This document shows, piece after piece, positions 1 to 9,267 of a DNA stretch of 64,000 bases. The DNA is from Fibrella rubiginis (GTDB lineage: Bacteria > Bacteroidota > Bacteroidia > Cytophagales > Spirosomataceae). The number at the start of each line of letters is the position of its first letter. Position 1 is the stretch's first letter. The position numbers were made by a program, and so were the translations under genes. The stretch spans positions 1 through 64,000 of the forward strand of contig NZ_JAFMYV010000003.1 of the NCBI RefSeq assembly GCF_017353185.1, in the 5' to 3' direction. The notes beneath the pieces are model-generated. The model was not told the origin of the DNA. It worked only from the letters and a program-made list of their open reading frames with translations, and made no database searches.

Positions 1-667
1 GGTTGTTGGTCTTGCTCAGCAGCTCAGCAATGCTTGTGCCGGCGATGTTGTTCCAGCGCTCGTAGCTCAGGCTGCCCGTGCCCGGGCACGAGGTGCCGCC
101 AAGACGGGCTTGTGCATCAGCAGCAGTAGCTGATAAGTACAGTTCATGCCTTAGCTCAAACAGGCTTGCATTGTTGGCATCTTTTGCGCCCCGTAATACA
201 GCGAAGTAAGCCCGGTGAATTTGACTGGTAAAGTGACCGCGAATTGTATATGTTGCATTGGGCTTATCGTCGCTTAATTCATTTTGCACATAATCAATAT
301 TATCGCCACCTGTCACGCTAAAATTAGTAGGTATAATTACCTTTAGACTATATGCATTTGAACCAGGAGAGAAGAACATTGATCCGCTGGCAACAGTAAC
401 AAATTGCACACTAAGCTGAAGTTCTATCTCCTGTCCAACTCTGGGGTTAGACACATTGCTAACCAATCTAAACAGGAGCGGATCCGGGGAAAAAGGTTTA
501 TATCTATTATGTAATTTTCTGGCAGAAGACGATGGTCTAACGGGCTTTATGGGACCAAAGCCAGGGCCATTGTCGGCATATGCTGTAGAGAGAAATAAAA
601 TAGCGCATAGCAGACAACTCACCAGCCTTTTTAAGAGGCTGGCTACATAAAAGTAGCTTTCGTTCAT
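1..667 (-). CDS. Exported surface protein, 3' end beyond the window
   Basis: An uninterrupted minus-strand frame starts at an ATG at 667 and runs off the left edge with about 222 codons visible. The N-terminus has a basic stretch followed by a hydrophobic segment ending near residue 31 (STAYA|D), which looks like a signal peptide. The middle is a β-rich domain without a motif I recognise. The last visible residues contain the phrase LSYERWNNIAGTSI, which resembles the opening of PA14-like modules in Spirosoma surface proteins (recalled from family knowledge, not searched). The gene ends toward the accC operon terminator region but reads away from it, so it has its own promoter. Function is unknown; a secreted multidomain adhesin or glycan-binding protein is the likeliest guess. 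Confidence 0.7.
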   Translation of the reverse strand, partial: MNESYFYVASLLKRLVSCLLCAILFLSTAYADNGPGFGPIKPVRPSSSARKLHNRYKPFSPDPLLFRLVSNVSNPRVGQEIELQLSVQFVTVASGSMFFSPGSNAYSLKVIIPTNFSVTGGDNIDYVQNELSDDKPNATYTIRGHFTSQIHRAYFAVLRGAKDANNASLFELRHELYLSATAADAQARLGGTSCPGTGSLSYERWNNIAGTSIAELLSKTNN

Positions 668-901
668 GGTAGGTAAGCAGTTGGATAAAGCTTATCCTTC
701 ACAAAAAGAATGCCTAAGTTTAAAAGCCAGGCATTAAATAAATAGTCTGAAAATTCGGCTGAGTATTACCCATACTTCTATACGTTCATGCAACTATCCT
801 TAAACCCCATTTTTTAAGTATATATACCCTACTTCTCTGTTATTTTTTAAATTAAGTGTTTTTATTCCTGCTGCCCGTTTGGTGCAGATATAGACCACAA
901 A

Positions 902-953
902 AAGGCAACAAAAAAAGCCACTCCGTAATTGGAGCGGCTTTTTTTGTTGCCTT
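902..953 (-). terminator. Long hairpin terminator after accC
   Basis: Two 23-nt arms (902-924 and 931-953) pair with a single mismatch around a 6-nt loop. The stem contains a run of seven A and the matching run of seven T, so either strand gives a GC stem followed by U-rich RNA. It lies 25 nt past the accC stop and closes the plsX-fabH-efp-accB-accC transcript. Confidence 0.85.
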
Positions 954-977
954 CACTTCAGCAAACTGTGGCTGACC

Positions 978-2321
<1,344 letters not shown>

Positions 2322-2330
2322 AGGAAGAAA

Positions 2331-2412
2331 GTCGTAAGTCGATAGTCGACTGACCGGTCCGCCGGTGCGGCACAAGTATTGCTGTCGCGCCAGCCGACAA
2401 TCGACTTACGAC
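2331..2412. repeat. Heptamer-arm inverted repeat between accB and accC
   Basis: The arms 2331-2352 and 2391-2412 match at 20 of 22 positions. Each arm is three 7-nt units of the form GTCGNNN. The interior has a second small hairpin (ACCGG-TCCG-CCGGT) and the core GGTCCGCCGGTGCGG, which recurs with one change in the element at 16821-16961. It fills almost the whole gap between two co-transcribed genes. Confidence 0.85.
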
Positions 2413-2417
2413 TCTTT

Positions 2418-2906
2418 TTAAATTTCTTCGAGAATAAACAACGGCTGATCGTACTCGACGGGAGTAGCGTTTTCGACGAGTACCTTCACGATACGGCCCG
2501 ACACTTCCGATTCGATTTCGTTGAAAAGCTTCATGGCTTCAATGATGCACACTACTTTACCCGGCTTGATCTCGTCGCCTACTTCAACAAACAACGGCGA
2601 TTCAGGATTGGCCGACCGGTAGAATGTACCAATCATAGGCGACTTAATAGTGATCTGGTTAGCAGCCGGGGCGGCAGGCGCGGCGGGGCTTGCAACGGGG
2701 GCGGCGGGTGTGGAGGCAGCTGGTGCAGCGGCAGGCAACGCAGCGGCGGGGGCCGGAGCAGCCTGGATCGGTGCTGGTGCCGCATACATAGCAGGTGTGG
2801 CCGTGCGCTTCACGTTGATTTTCAGCTCACTTGTCTCAATTTTCACCTCGTCGAGGCCCGATTTTGAGATAAAATCGATCAGTTCTTGTATTTCCTGGGT
2901 GCTCAT
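2418..2906 (-). CDS. accB: Acetyl-CoA carboxylase, biotin carboxyl carrier protein
   Basis: This small protein carries biotin between the biotin carboxylase and the carboxyltransferase. It has 162 residues. Residues 1-35 form a helical N-terminus, residues about 36-82 are an Ala/Pro-rich flexible linker, and the rest is a biotinyl domain. The biotin attachment site is EAMKLFNE with the lysine at residue 126. The start at 2906 gives the standard [10 protein letters not shown] opening. It lies between efp and accC, in the conserved Bacteroidota order, and is separated from each by an inverted repeat. Confidence 0.97.
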   Translation of the reverse strand: MSTQEIQELIDFISKSGLDEVKIETSELKINVKRTATPAMYAAPAPIQAAPAPAAALPAAAPAASTPAAPVASPAAPAAPAANQITIKSPMIGTFYRSANPESPLFVEVGDEIKPGKVVCIIEAMKLFNEIESEVSGRIVKVLVENATPVEYDQPLFILEEI

Positions 2907-2913
2907 ATCTTTT

Positions 2914-3006
2914 GAACGATGAATGATGAACGATGAACGATGAATGGCTTACACAAGAGCATTTTCGTGCTATCCATTCACCACTCATCACTCATCATTC
3001 ATCATT
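2914..3006. repeat. Heptamer-arm inverted repeat between efp and accB
   Basis: The arms 2914-2947 and 2974-3006 are 33-34 nt and keep the same 7-nt register (units like GATGANN). They differ only by transitions, all of which would be G-U pairs in RNA of the minus (sense) strand. The right arm reaches into the efp stop codon (3005-3007) and the left arm ends 7 nt before the accB ATG. The 26-nt centre holds a further small hairpin. The same unit family recurs at 19821-19905. Confidence 0.85.
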
Positions 3007-3568
3007 ATTTTACTCGTTCCTGGTATTCCCGCGTGCGGGTGTCAACGCGAATTTTGTCACCCTGGTTAATAAACAAAGGCACGTTGATCATGGCGCCTGA
3101 CTCTACTTCAACACGCTTCTTGGCCCCACTCGATGTGTCTCCTTTAAGGCCAGGTTCGGCGTAGGTTACTTCAAGCTCGACCGAAACGGGCAGTTCGCAA
3201 ACCAGTGGCGTGTCATTTTCGGCATTAATCAGCACTTCCACTTCCTGCCCTTCACGCATCAAGTCGGCCTGATCCAGAATTTTCTCGCTGATATTGATCT
3301 GGTCGAAGGTTTCCTGGTCCATAAAATTGTAGCCCGCTTCATCCTTGTAGAGGTACTGAAACTTGCGGCGTTCTACCCGAACCGGAATAATAGTAGCTCC
3401 TGAGTTGAACGTATTATCAATCACCCGTCCGGTGGTTAGGCTCTTGAGCTTGGTACGCACGAAAGCGGCCCCTTTCCCGGGCTTAACATGCTGAAATTCA
3501 ACTATTTGAAACAGGTCGTAGTTGTGGTTGATTACTAAGCCGTTTCTAATATCTGCGGTCGTTGCCAT
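3005..3568 (-). CDS. efp: Elongation factor P
   Basis: EF-P enters the ribosome beside the P site and relieves stalling at polyproline stretches. The 187-residue protein is full length for the family. It has an N-terminal KOW-like domain with the loop KPGKGAAF, whose tip lysine is residue 32 (Lys34 in E. coli), then two OB-fold domains ending in a conserved DTRTREYQERV tail. The tail matches other bacterial EF-P. It sits between fabH and accB, the order seen in many Bacteroidota. No EpmA/EpmB modification genes are visible in this window. Confidence 0.97.
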   Translation of the reverse strand: MATTADIRNGLVINHNYDLFQIVEFQHVKPGKGAAFVRTKLKSLTTGRVIDNTFNSGATIIPVRVERRKFQYLYKDEAGYNFMDQETFDQINISEKILDQADLMREGQEVEVLINAENDTPLVCELPVSVELEVTYAEPGLKGDTSSGAKKRVEVESGAMINVPLFINQGDKIRVDTRTREYQERVK

Positions 3569-3573
3569 GTAAT

Positions 3574-3698
3574 GATGTACGATTTACAAATTACGAATTA
3601 CGATTTGATTTACGGCCTACGAACTACAATCAAAGCCACTCATGTGGCACGACTCACAAAATTGTAAATCGTAAATCGTAATTCGTACATCGTAAATC
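3574..3698. repeat. Array of GANNTAC units in inverted orientation between fabH and efp
   Basis: The left half (3574-3627) is seven units of the form GANNTAC, one of them stretched to 12 nt. The right half (3664-3698) is five units of the reverse form GTANNTC. The halves share units but not their order, so this is an inverted array and not one simple palindrome. The fabH stop codon TGA (3699-3697) is formed by the edge of the last unit. Confidence 0.85.
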
Positions 3699-4677
3699 AG
3701 TAGGCCCACCTCACATAAACAGCACCCCAGGTAAAACCACCGCCGAAGGCTGCCAGGACCAGGTTATCGCCCTTTTTGAGCTGCGATTCGTAGTCGAACA
3801 GGCAGAGCGGGATGGTGGCCGCTGTGGTGTTGCCGTATTTGTGAATGTTAAGCATCACCTTATCCGAACCGATGCCCATGCGGTTGGCGGTGGCGTCGAT
3901 GATGCGTTTATTTGCCTGATGCGGCACCAACCACGCCACGTTATCACCCTCAAGGCCATTTCGTTGCATGATCTCCGCCGACACGTCGGCCATGTTTTTC
4001 ACTGCAAATTTAAAAACCGACGGACCGTCCTGATACACATAGTGCCACCGTTTCTCAACGGTTTCGTGGCTGGGCGGATATCTACTGCCGCCTGCCTTTT
4101 GAAACAAATGGTACTGCCCTACTCCATCAGAGCGGATGATGGAATCGATAATGCCAAATCCTTCTTCGGCGGCTTCGAGCAACACAGCCCCGGCGCCATC
4201 GCCGAAGAGGACGCAAGTGGTGCGATCGGTATAATCAGTAATGGCCGACATCTTATCGGCACCCACCACGATCACTTTTTTGTACTTGCCACTCTCAATA
4301 AATTGAGTACCCACTGTGAGCGCATACAAAAAGCCCGAACAGGCCGCCTGAATGTCGAAGCTACCTACGTTACGAATACCCACCATGTCGCAGATGAGAT
4401 TGGCCGTGGCCGGAAAGACATAGTCGGGGGTAACGGTGGCACAAATGAGCAGGTCAATCTCTTCGGGCGCGTTGTTGGTTTTGGCCAGCAGCCCTCGCAC
4501 GGCTTCAGCTCCCATATGCGAACTGCCTTTGCCTTCGCCTTTCAGAATATGACGCTCTTTGATACCCGTTCGCGACGTAATCCATTCGTCGTTTGTATCG
4601 ACCATCCGTTCCAATTCAGCATTGGTAAGAACATAATCGGGAACGTAGCCATGCACGCCAGTAATTGCTGCTTTCAT
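3697..4677 (-). CDS. fabH: 3-oxoacyl-ACP synthase III
   Basis: FabH starts fatty-acid chains by condensing acyl-CoA with malonyl-ACP. The protein has 326 residues from the ATG at 4677 (a second ATG lies one codon upstream). The catalytic triad is visible: Cys113 in AACSGFLY, His253 in VPHQANKR and Asn283 in HKYGNTTA. The thiolase fold is full length. It follows plsX by 22 nt, a conserved pairing for phospholipid and fatty-acid initiation. Its stop codon overlaps the first unit of the intergenic repeat array, so the C-terminus ends exactly where the array begins. Confidence 0.96.
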   Translation of the reverse strand: MKAAITGVHGYVPDYVLTNAELERMVDTNDEWITSRTGIKERHILKGEGKGSSHMGAEAVRGLLAKTNNAPEEIDLLICATVTPDYVFPATANLICDMVGIRNVGSFDIQAACSGFLYALTVGTQFIESGKYKKVIVVGADKMSAITDYTDRTTCVLFGDGAGAVLLEAAEEGFGIIDSIIRSDGVGQYHLFQKAGGSRYPPSHETVEKRWHYVYQDGPSVFKFAVKNMADVSAEIMQRNGLEGDNVAWLVPHQANKRIIDATANRMGIGSDKVMLNIHKYGNTTAATIPLCLFDYESQLKKGDNLVLAAFGGGFTWGAVYVRWAY

Positions 4678-4699
4678 CATAGGGTAGTTTACGGAGGGC

Positions 4700-5644
4700 C
4701 TAGGTAAGTGCCTGCTCAATATGGGCGGGAACACTGGCGCGCACCTGCCGAATGGCTAAGCTAATCATGTTTTGAATAGCAGTGGGCGACGAAATGCCGT
4801 GGGCGATGATGACGTTGCCATTTACGCCAACAATCGGGCTACCGCCAATAGATTCGTAGTTGGTGCGGTCTATGAACGGATGATGCAAACCAAGCTGTTT
4901 AGTCACCTCGTAAAACGACTCACCAAGCTTAAAGAGGGTATTGCCCGTGAATCCGTCGGCCACGATCACGTCGGCACGATTCATGAACAGATCTTTACCT
5001 TCTATATTACCGACGAAGTTCAGCCGTTTATTTTCTTTCAGCAGTTGATGGGCCGCCTGTGCCACGACCGAGCCTTTTTGTTCTTCTTCACCAATATTGA
5101 GTAAGGCCACCCGGGGCGATTCGATACCCAGAGTCTGCCGGGCGTAGATGGATCCGAGTTCACCAAATTGGGCCAGCACTTCGGGTTTGCAGTCAGCGTT
5201 GGCACCAATATCGAGCATTACGGCGGTACCGCCATTCAGCTGCGGCACAAAACCAGCAATACCTGGCCGTATTACTCCCGGAATGGCTTTGATGCTAAAA
5301 AGAGCACCTACGTGCATGGCACCAGTATTACCTGCGCTGCAAAACGCATCGATCTGCCCTGCTTTCAACTGAGCAAAGCCAACCGCAATACTGGAATTAG
5401 GCTTTTGCGACAAAGCTCTGGTGGGGTGTTCGCCCATATCGATCACCTCGTCGGCGTGTATCACCTCAACCTCTCCTCCGCTGGTAACACCAAACTGAGT
5501 CAGAAGCGTATTAATGACCGATTCTTGACCAATTAAAACAAGGGTGACACCGTCAGGCAATCCCGCTTTGACAGTTCGGGCAATGCCCTCAACAATCGCT
5601 TCAGGTGCAAAATCGCCACCCATGGCATCAACGGCAATCTTCAT
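4700..5644 (-). CDS. plsX: Phosphate acyltransferase PlsX
   Basis: PlsX makes acyl-phosphate from acyl-ACP, feeding glycerol-3-phosphate acylation by PlsY. The start [15 protein letters not shown] at 5644 is the family hallmark, so the 44 extra codons of the longer frame are rejected. The product has 314 residues, a normal length. Other visible family motifs are SAGNTGA and DGFTGN. It is the first gene of the plsX-fabH-efp-accB-accC transcript. A terminator for rpmF and a candidate promoter lie just upstream, which supports a transcription unit starting here. Confidence 0.95.
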   Translation of the reverse strand: MKIAVDAMGGDFAPEAIVEGIARTVKAGLPDGVTLVLIGQESVINTLLTQFGVTSGGEVEVIHADEVIDMGEHPTRALSQKPNSSIAVGFAQLKAGQIDAFCSAGNTGAMHVGALFSIKAIPGVIRPGIAGFVPQLNGGTAVMLDIGANADCKPEVLAQFGELGSIYARQTLGIESPRVALLNIGEEEQKGSVVAQAAHQLLKENKRLNFVGNIEGKDLFMNRADVIVADGFTGNTLFKLGESFYEVTKQLGLHHPFIDRTNYESIGGSPIVGVNGNVIIAHGISSPTAIQNMISLAIRQVRASVPAHIEQALT

Positions 5645-5731
5645 TGAATGGATCGGGTAATCGAGCGTAGCCCAACCAGTTGAGGTGGTCAAAACGGGCA
5701 CGTCGTGGTTTTGTGTAGGCCCACAGTGGCG

Positions 5732-5739
5732 CAAAATTA
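5732..5739 (-). promoter_or_regulatory. Candidate -7 box of the plsX operon
   Basis: The minus strand reads TAATTTTG, a perfect match to the Bacteroidota -7 element TAnnTTTG. No good -33 TTTG is seen at 19-21 nt upstream. It lies between the rpmF terminator and plsX and would give a leader of about 80 nt. Confidence 0.5.
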
Positions 5740-5754
5740 GCAGGTAGGGGGCAA

Positions 5755-5801
5755 TAAAAAAGTATTCCGCGTTCATCTAAAACAGATGTCGGCGAAATAC
5801 T
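5755..5801 (-). terminator. Rho-independent terminator of rpmF
   Basis: On the minus strand a hairpin (5801-5761) is built from an AGTATT/AATACT outer stem, a CGC/GCG middle and an inner CATCT/AGATG stem around AAAAC. A run of six T follows at 5761-5756. It separates DUF177-rpmF from plsX. Confidence 0.75.
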
Positions 5802-5875
5802 CGTTTATCACAATGCCTTAAAGCACCAGGCAGACAACGACCCTACTGGGTTAGCGCAGGTACGCCAAAGGGCAG

Positions 5876-6070
5876 TTAAGCAACTGACCTGTACCCTTCT
5901 ACTACCACTTTACCGCGGTAATACAAGTTGCCCTCGAACACGTGGGCGTGGTGGCGCTCATGCACTTCACCGGTGGTAGCGTCAGTAGCCAGCGTTACAG
6001 CAGTGGCTTTATAGTGGGTCCGGCGTTTGTCGCGGCGGGCGGTCGAGTGGCGGCGTTTGGGGTGTGCCAT
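5876..6070 (-). CDS. rpmF: 50S ribosomal protein L32
   Basis: This is L32 of the large ribosomal subunit, 64 residues. It opens [17 protein letters not shown], the typical basic N-terminus with the K-R-R-x-S pattern. There are no zinc-binding cysteines, so this is the zinc-independent form. It follows the DUF177 gene, the near-universal arrangement in bacteria. The 105-nt gap to that gene is filled by an inverted array of CAGTTTN units. A hairpin with a T run ends the unit. Confidence 0.96.
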   Translation of the reverse strand: MAHPKRRHSTARRDKRRTHYKATAVTLATDATTGEVHERHHAHVFEGNLYYRGKVVVEGYRSVA

Positions 6071-6074
6071 AATT

Positions 6075-6159
6075 CAGTTTACAGTTTGCAGTTTTACAGT
6101 TTTCAGTTTCCGCTTCAGTTCAGCTAACTCTAAACTGAAAATTCTAAACTGAAAACTCC
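6075..6159. repeat. Inverted array of CAGTTTN units between DUF177 and rpmF
   Basis: From 6075 the plus strand holds five near-tandem units CAGTTTN (one is 8 nt) and then CAGTTCAG. The right side (6131-6159) carries the reverse-complement units. The arms share units but do not align end to end. The same unit makes perfect 22-bp arms at 15074-15132. The array starts 4 nt before the rpmF ATG and ends close to the DUF177 stop. Confidence 0.8.
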
Positions 6160-6161
6160 AA

Positions 6162-6713
6162 TTAGTTATTGCTCAGTTTTCGCAGGGCATCCCAACGTGG
6201 GTCCACTACGGGTTTTTCTTCACCTGTATCGTCAGTTTCGGTTGCCTCTCCCGACGAATAAATTAGTTTGCCAGGGGCCTCTTCGTCATCATCAGCTTCT
6301 TCTGTACGGAAACGGGGATGAAGCCGTTTCATAGGCAGCGCCAGCACAATGAAATCGAAGATGTAACGGGCAATATGAATCGTGGCCGTGTTGCGCTCAA
6401 TCAGCTCAATCTCATCGGTCAGTTCTTCATTCCGGTCACCAAACTTGAGGTACAACGTGCGGCGGGTATCTACGTTTTCGTCATACAGGTCAAGGCTACG
6501 GTCGCAGGTTTGCTCCACTACCCCCTGAATCTGAAAGTCGAGCCGAATCATCGTCTCCGACTTGTCAAGAATCAGGTGAGTTTTCACATTTCCTTTCGTA
6601 ATCAACTGTTGATCAAGGGCTTTGAAGAACGCATCATCCGACTGAAAATCGAATTCATACCGTTTTTCTTCCAAACCAATGATGTTGATGTCGTATGGCC
6701 GCAGTTCGTTCAC
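6162..6713 (-). CDS. DUF177/YceD family protein
   Basis: YceD-type proteins are encoded next to rpmF and are linked to 23S rRNA accumulation and large-subunit assembly in other bacteria and plants. This one has 183 residues. A C-x(n) motif is reduced to a single cysteine in VVEQTCDRSLD, where other members often have CxRC. An acidic stretch (about residues 141-172) precedes the conserved C-terminal DPRWDALRKL. The adjacent rpmF confirms the assignment. The biochemical role in this organism is inferred from the family. Confidence 0.85.
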   Translation of the reverse strand: MNELRPYDINIIGLEEKRYEFDFQSDDAFFKALDQQLITKGNVKTHLILDKSETMIRLDFQIQGVVEQTCDRSLDLYDENVDTRRTLYLKFGDRNEELTDEIELIERNTATIHIARYIFDFIVLALPMKRLHPRFRTEEADDDEEAPGKLIYSSGEATETDDTGEEKPVVDPRWDALRKLSNN

Positions 6714-6752
6714 CTCAGTCGTTTGCTAACAAGGGCGCAAAGATAAGAAAAA

Positions 6753-6849
6753 GAGTTCAAGGTTTAACGTCCAACGTCTAAAGTTGCTTCGCGCGTAGTT
6801 CTTCCAAGCGCGAAGCAACTTTAGACGTTGGACGTTAAACCTTGAACTC
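6753..6849. repeat. Perfect 42-bp inverted repeat upstream of DUF177
   Basis: Arms 6753-6794 and 6808-6849 are perfectly complementary over 42 bp around a 13-nt loop. Each arm is four GTYYAAN heptamers followed by GTTGCTTCGCGC. The loop-proximal GCTTCGCGC recurs at the same place in the elements at 38389 and 61356. The element ends 5 nt from the DedA stop. Confidence 0.92.
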
Positions 6850-6853
6850 CTTC

Positions 6854-7504
6854 CTACGCTGACTTCATTAGCTTCTGCTTCGCATACTGAACAACGATGG
6901 GCATCAATGAGAGGCCCACAATGCCGAAGACGACGATCTCGAAGTTCTTTTGTACAATTTCGAGGTTACCGAAGAAGTAGCCCAGCAGCGTAATGCTCGT
7001 TACCCACAGAATAGCCCCCAGGATACAGTTTTTGATGTAGGTACCGTAGTGCATACTGCCCGCCCCGGCCACAAACGGCGCAATAGTGCGAACAATAGGA
7101 ATGAACCGGGCCAGAATCACCGTTTTACCACCGTGCTTGGCATAGAACTTTTCGGTTTCGTAGATGTATTCCCGTTTGAAGAAAAGAATCCGTTCCCGGG
7201 CTTTAATCTGCGCACCCAGCTTGGTGCCCACAAAATAGTTGACGTTGTCGCCCAACAGCGCCGCCCCGATCAGAAGAGGAATGATGATGCCGACCTGCAA
7301 ATTGTTGGTGTCGCGGGCAGCCAGTGCACCGGCAGCAAACAGCAGCGAGTCGCCAGGTAGCAGCGGCATTACAATTAGTCCCGTCTCTGTAAAAATGATC
7401 AGGAACAGGATGGCATATAACAGTATACCGTATTGATTGGCCCACGCGTCGAGAAATTTGTCGAGGTGGAGCAGAAAATCGAGAAGGGATTTGATGAGTT
7501 CCAT
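6854..7504 (-). CDS. DedA-family membrane protein
   Basis: DedA/VTT proteins are polytopic inner-membrane proteins; several act in undecaprenyl-phosphate or phospholipid translocation. This 216-residue protein has hydrophobic segments near residues 25-60, 72-92, 135-175 and 185-205. It carries the typical phrases ETGLIVMPLLPGDSLLF and ARFIPIVRTIAPFVAG, with the paired basic and acidic residues of the family. The gene stands alone between two perfect 42-bp inverted repeats. Substrate cannot be told from the sequence. Confidence 0.9.
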   Translation of the reverse strand: MELIKSLLDFLLHLDKFLDAWANQYGILLYAILFLIIFTETGLIVMPLLPGDSLLFAAGALAARDTNNLQVGIIIPLLIGAALLGDNVNYFVGTKLGAQIKARERILFFKREYIYETEKFYAKHGGKTVILARFIPIVRTIAPFVAGAGSMHYGTYIKNCILGAILWVTSITLLGYFFGNLEIVQKNFEIVVFGIVGLSLMPIVVQYAKQKLMKSA

Positions 7505-7512
7505 AGCATTTG

Positions 7513-7617
7513 AGTCTGGAAAGTGGCAGGGAGGCGTACGGTTAGTCTGGAAAGCCTTTCTTATTGTTTCAACGACTTTCCAGACTAACCGTACGCCTCC
7601 CTGCCACTTTCCAGACT
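7513..7617. repeat. Perfect 42-bp inverted repeat upstream of dedA
   Basis: Arms 7513-7554 and 7576-7617 are perfectly complementary over 42 bp with a 21-nt loop. Within each arm the word AGTCTGGAAAG occurs at both ends, flanking a GC-rich middle. It lies between the dedA start (7504) and the stop of the phosphosulfolactate synthase gene (7625), filling the whole gap. Confidence 0.92.
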
Positions 7618-7624
7618 ACTACAT

Positions 7625-8386
7625 TTATTTATCTAAAAAATGACTGAACGTGTCGCCCCGCAAGCCAAGGCGGATGGTTTCAAGGGGAATAATTTCGTGG
7701 GGGGCAATATTGCCGACGTTGACGTTGGCACCCAGCAGTTTCACAAACCACACCTGCTGCTCCTTCTGAGGTGCCTCCCAGATAATGTTTTCTGAGGGAA
7801 CCTGCGTCAGAATCTCTTCAACCAGTCCCTGACGAACCTCGCCGCTTGATCGGAACAGGCCTACCGTACCCCCTTCGCGGGCCTCACCAATGACTTTCCA
7901 AGCACCGGCTTCCAGTTCCTGCTTCATCAGCTTGATCCATTTGTAAGGCGGAATGATCTTGGCTTCGTCTTTCGAACCTACCTCTGATAGCACCGTTACC
8001 TGCTGAGCCAGTGTACGGATGTATTCGCACTTCTGGTCGGGGTCCATCTCCAGCGATCCGTCTGACACTTCGGCGTATTCAAGCTTGTATTTGTCGAGGA
8101 GTTTGCGGTAGTCTTCAAACTGATTACGGACCACGAACGCCTCGAACAGCGTACCGCCAAAATAAACGGGAATCCCCCCTGCGCGGTATGCGTCCAGCTT
8201 TTGCTGTAGGTTGGGCGTCACAAACGACGTGGCCCAACCCAGTTTCACAATGTCGATGTAATCAGCCGATACCGAGAGCGTATCTTCGACCTCGCGCAGG
8301 CTGAGGCCTTTGTCCATAACCATTGTAAGGCCACTTTGGCGCGGCTTGGCGGTACGGTCGGGAATTTGGGATAGTGTATAATTCAT
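7625..8386 (-). CDS. Phosphosulfolactate synthase (ComA family)
   Basis: ComA adds sulfite to phosphoenolpyruvate to form (2R)-phospho-3-sulfolactate, known from methanogen coenzyme M synthesis and from Bacillus. The 253-residue product (start at 8386, MNYTLSQIPDRTAKPR) shows the family phrases PVYFGGTLFEAF, YAEVSDGS and GEAREGGTVGLFRSSGE of the (β/α)8 barrel. The ATG nine codons upstream at 8413 is possible. No other coenzyme M gene is nearby. In Cytophagales a link to sulfonate metabolism or cysteate-derived sulfonolipids is conceivable, but that is inference. Confidence 0.85.
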   Translation of the reverse strand: MNYTLSQIPDRTAKPRQSGLTMVMDKGLSLREVEDTLSVSADYIDIVKLGWATSFVTPNLQQKLDAYRAGGIPVYFGGTLFEAFVVRNQFEDYRKLLDKYKLEYAEVSDGSLEMDPDQKCEYIRTLAQQVTVLSEVGSKDEAKIIPPYKWIKLMKQELEAGAWKVIGEAREGGTVGLFRSSGEVRQGLVEEILTQVPSENIIWEAPQKEQQVWFVKLLGANVNVGNIAPHEIIPLETIRLGLRGDTFSHFLDK

Positions 8387-8514
8387 TGAAGCAAGCAGTA
8401 CCTGTGTTGTCAAAAATCGCTCAAAAGTAGCAACACTTACGACTACCTCACAAATAAATACCGTAATACGCCCTAATTTGGGCCCTTGAACTTAGTTAAA
8501 TACTATTTCGGACT

Positions 8515-8952
8515 ATGGAAACCAACGCCCGCCTCGATGCTTTTCGCGCCTTTATTGGCCAACCCATGACCAGCAGCCCATCGGGGGTGGGGCGGTGGCT
8601 GGGGGGCGTACTGCGCGTGGTAGAAGAAGGGCGCATGGTGGCCAGCTATGTGGTGCGCGATGATATGGTGAACCCCATGCAGGTGCTACATGGCGGCACG
8701 GCTTCGGCTATTCTGGATGACCTCTGCGGCCTCACGGTTTTTGCCCTGGGTCGTGACTATGGATACACGTCAGTTAACCTGACTGTCGATTTCCTGAGTG
8801 CCGCCCGCCTCGGCGAAACCCTCACCGCCGAAGCCGTAGTGGTACGGGCGGGGCGGAATATTGTGCACGTTGAAGGCCGCATCACTAACGCTGCGGGCAA
8901 ACTCATTGCCAAGTGCAGCACCAACCTCATTCAAACAGGCGTGAAACTGTAA
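8515..8952 (+). CDS. PaaI-type hotdog-fold thioesterase
   Basis: A 145-residue single hotdog-domain protein. The phrase NPMQVLHGGTASAILDDLCG is the central helix and catalytic region of PaaI/YbaW-like acyl-CoA thioesterases, with HGG and the downstream Asp as the expected active-site positions. Such enzymes hydrolyse acyl- or aryl-CoA in the cytoplasm. The gene is monocistronic and transcribed away from the phosphosulfolactate synthase gene. The substrate is not predictable. Confidence 0.88.
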   Translation: METNARLDAFRAFIGQPMTSSPSGVGRWLGGVLRVVEEGRMVASYVVRDDMVNPMQVLHGGTASAILDDLCGLTVFALGRDYGYTSVNLTVDFLSAARLGETLTAEAVVVRAGRNIVHVEGRITNAAGKLIAKCSTNLIQTGVKL

Positions 8953-9217
8953 TTGGCAACTCAGCACGGCGAGCAGCTAACTAATGCTGAGTGTACTACA
9001 ACAGACCTTACTGGTAAGCCTGTAAGGTAATCGAGCCGGTAGCGTTGTGGCATTATCTACCAATTGAAAGACTTACCATTAAGTCAGTAAAAAGAAGCTT
9101 TTTGTTTATTCAGTCGAGATAAAACAAATTACGCTTAGTATTTAAGCACTATATTTACTTTATAAAAAATTGGTGCTTATTACTTATTATAAGTCAGTTA
9201 CTTAATAAGTAGTGCTA

Positions 9218-9225
9218 TTGATTTG
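9218..9225 (+). promoter_or_regulatory. Candidate -7 box of the phytochrome operon
   Basis: The gap 8953-9267 is AT-rich, unlike its flanks, and holds no gene I can support. TTGATTTG at 9218-9225 matches TAnnTTTG at 7 of 8 positions. Transcription from it would start near 9232, which favours the ATG at 9268 over the upstream TTG at 9223 as the phytochrome start. No clear -33 box is present. Confidence 0.35.
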
Positions 9226-9267
9226 GGAGAACACCTTCCGCAGATATATCAATTTGTCCTCACGCAC

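Noticed and set aside
9223..9267. TTG start for the phytochrome
   Set aside because: It overlaps the candidate -7 box, and the ATG at 9268 gives the normal distance to the biliverdin cysteine.
8953..9267. Possible small RNA gene in the AT-rich leader of the phytochrome operon
   Set aside because: No terminator, no conserved structure and no second promoter could be seen.
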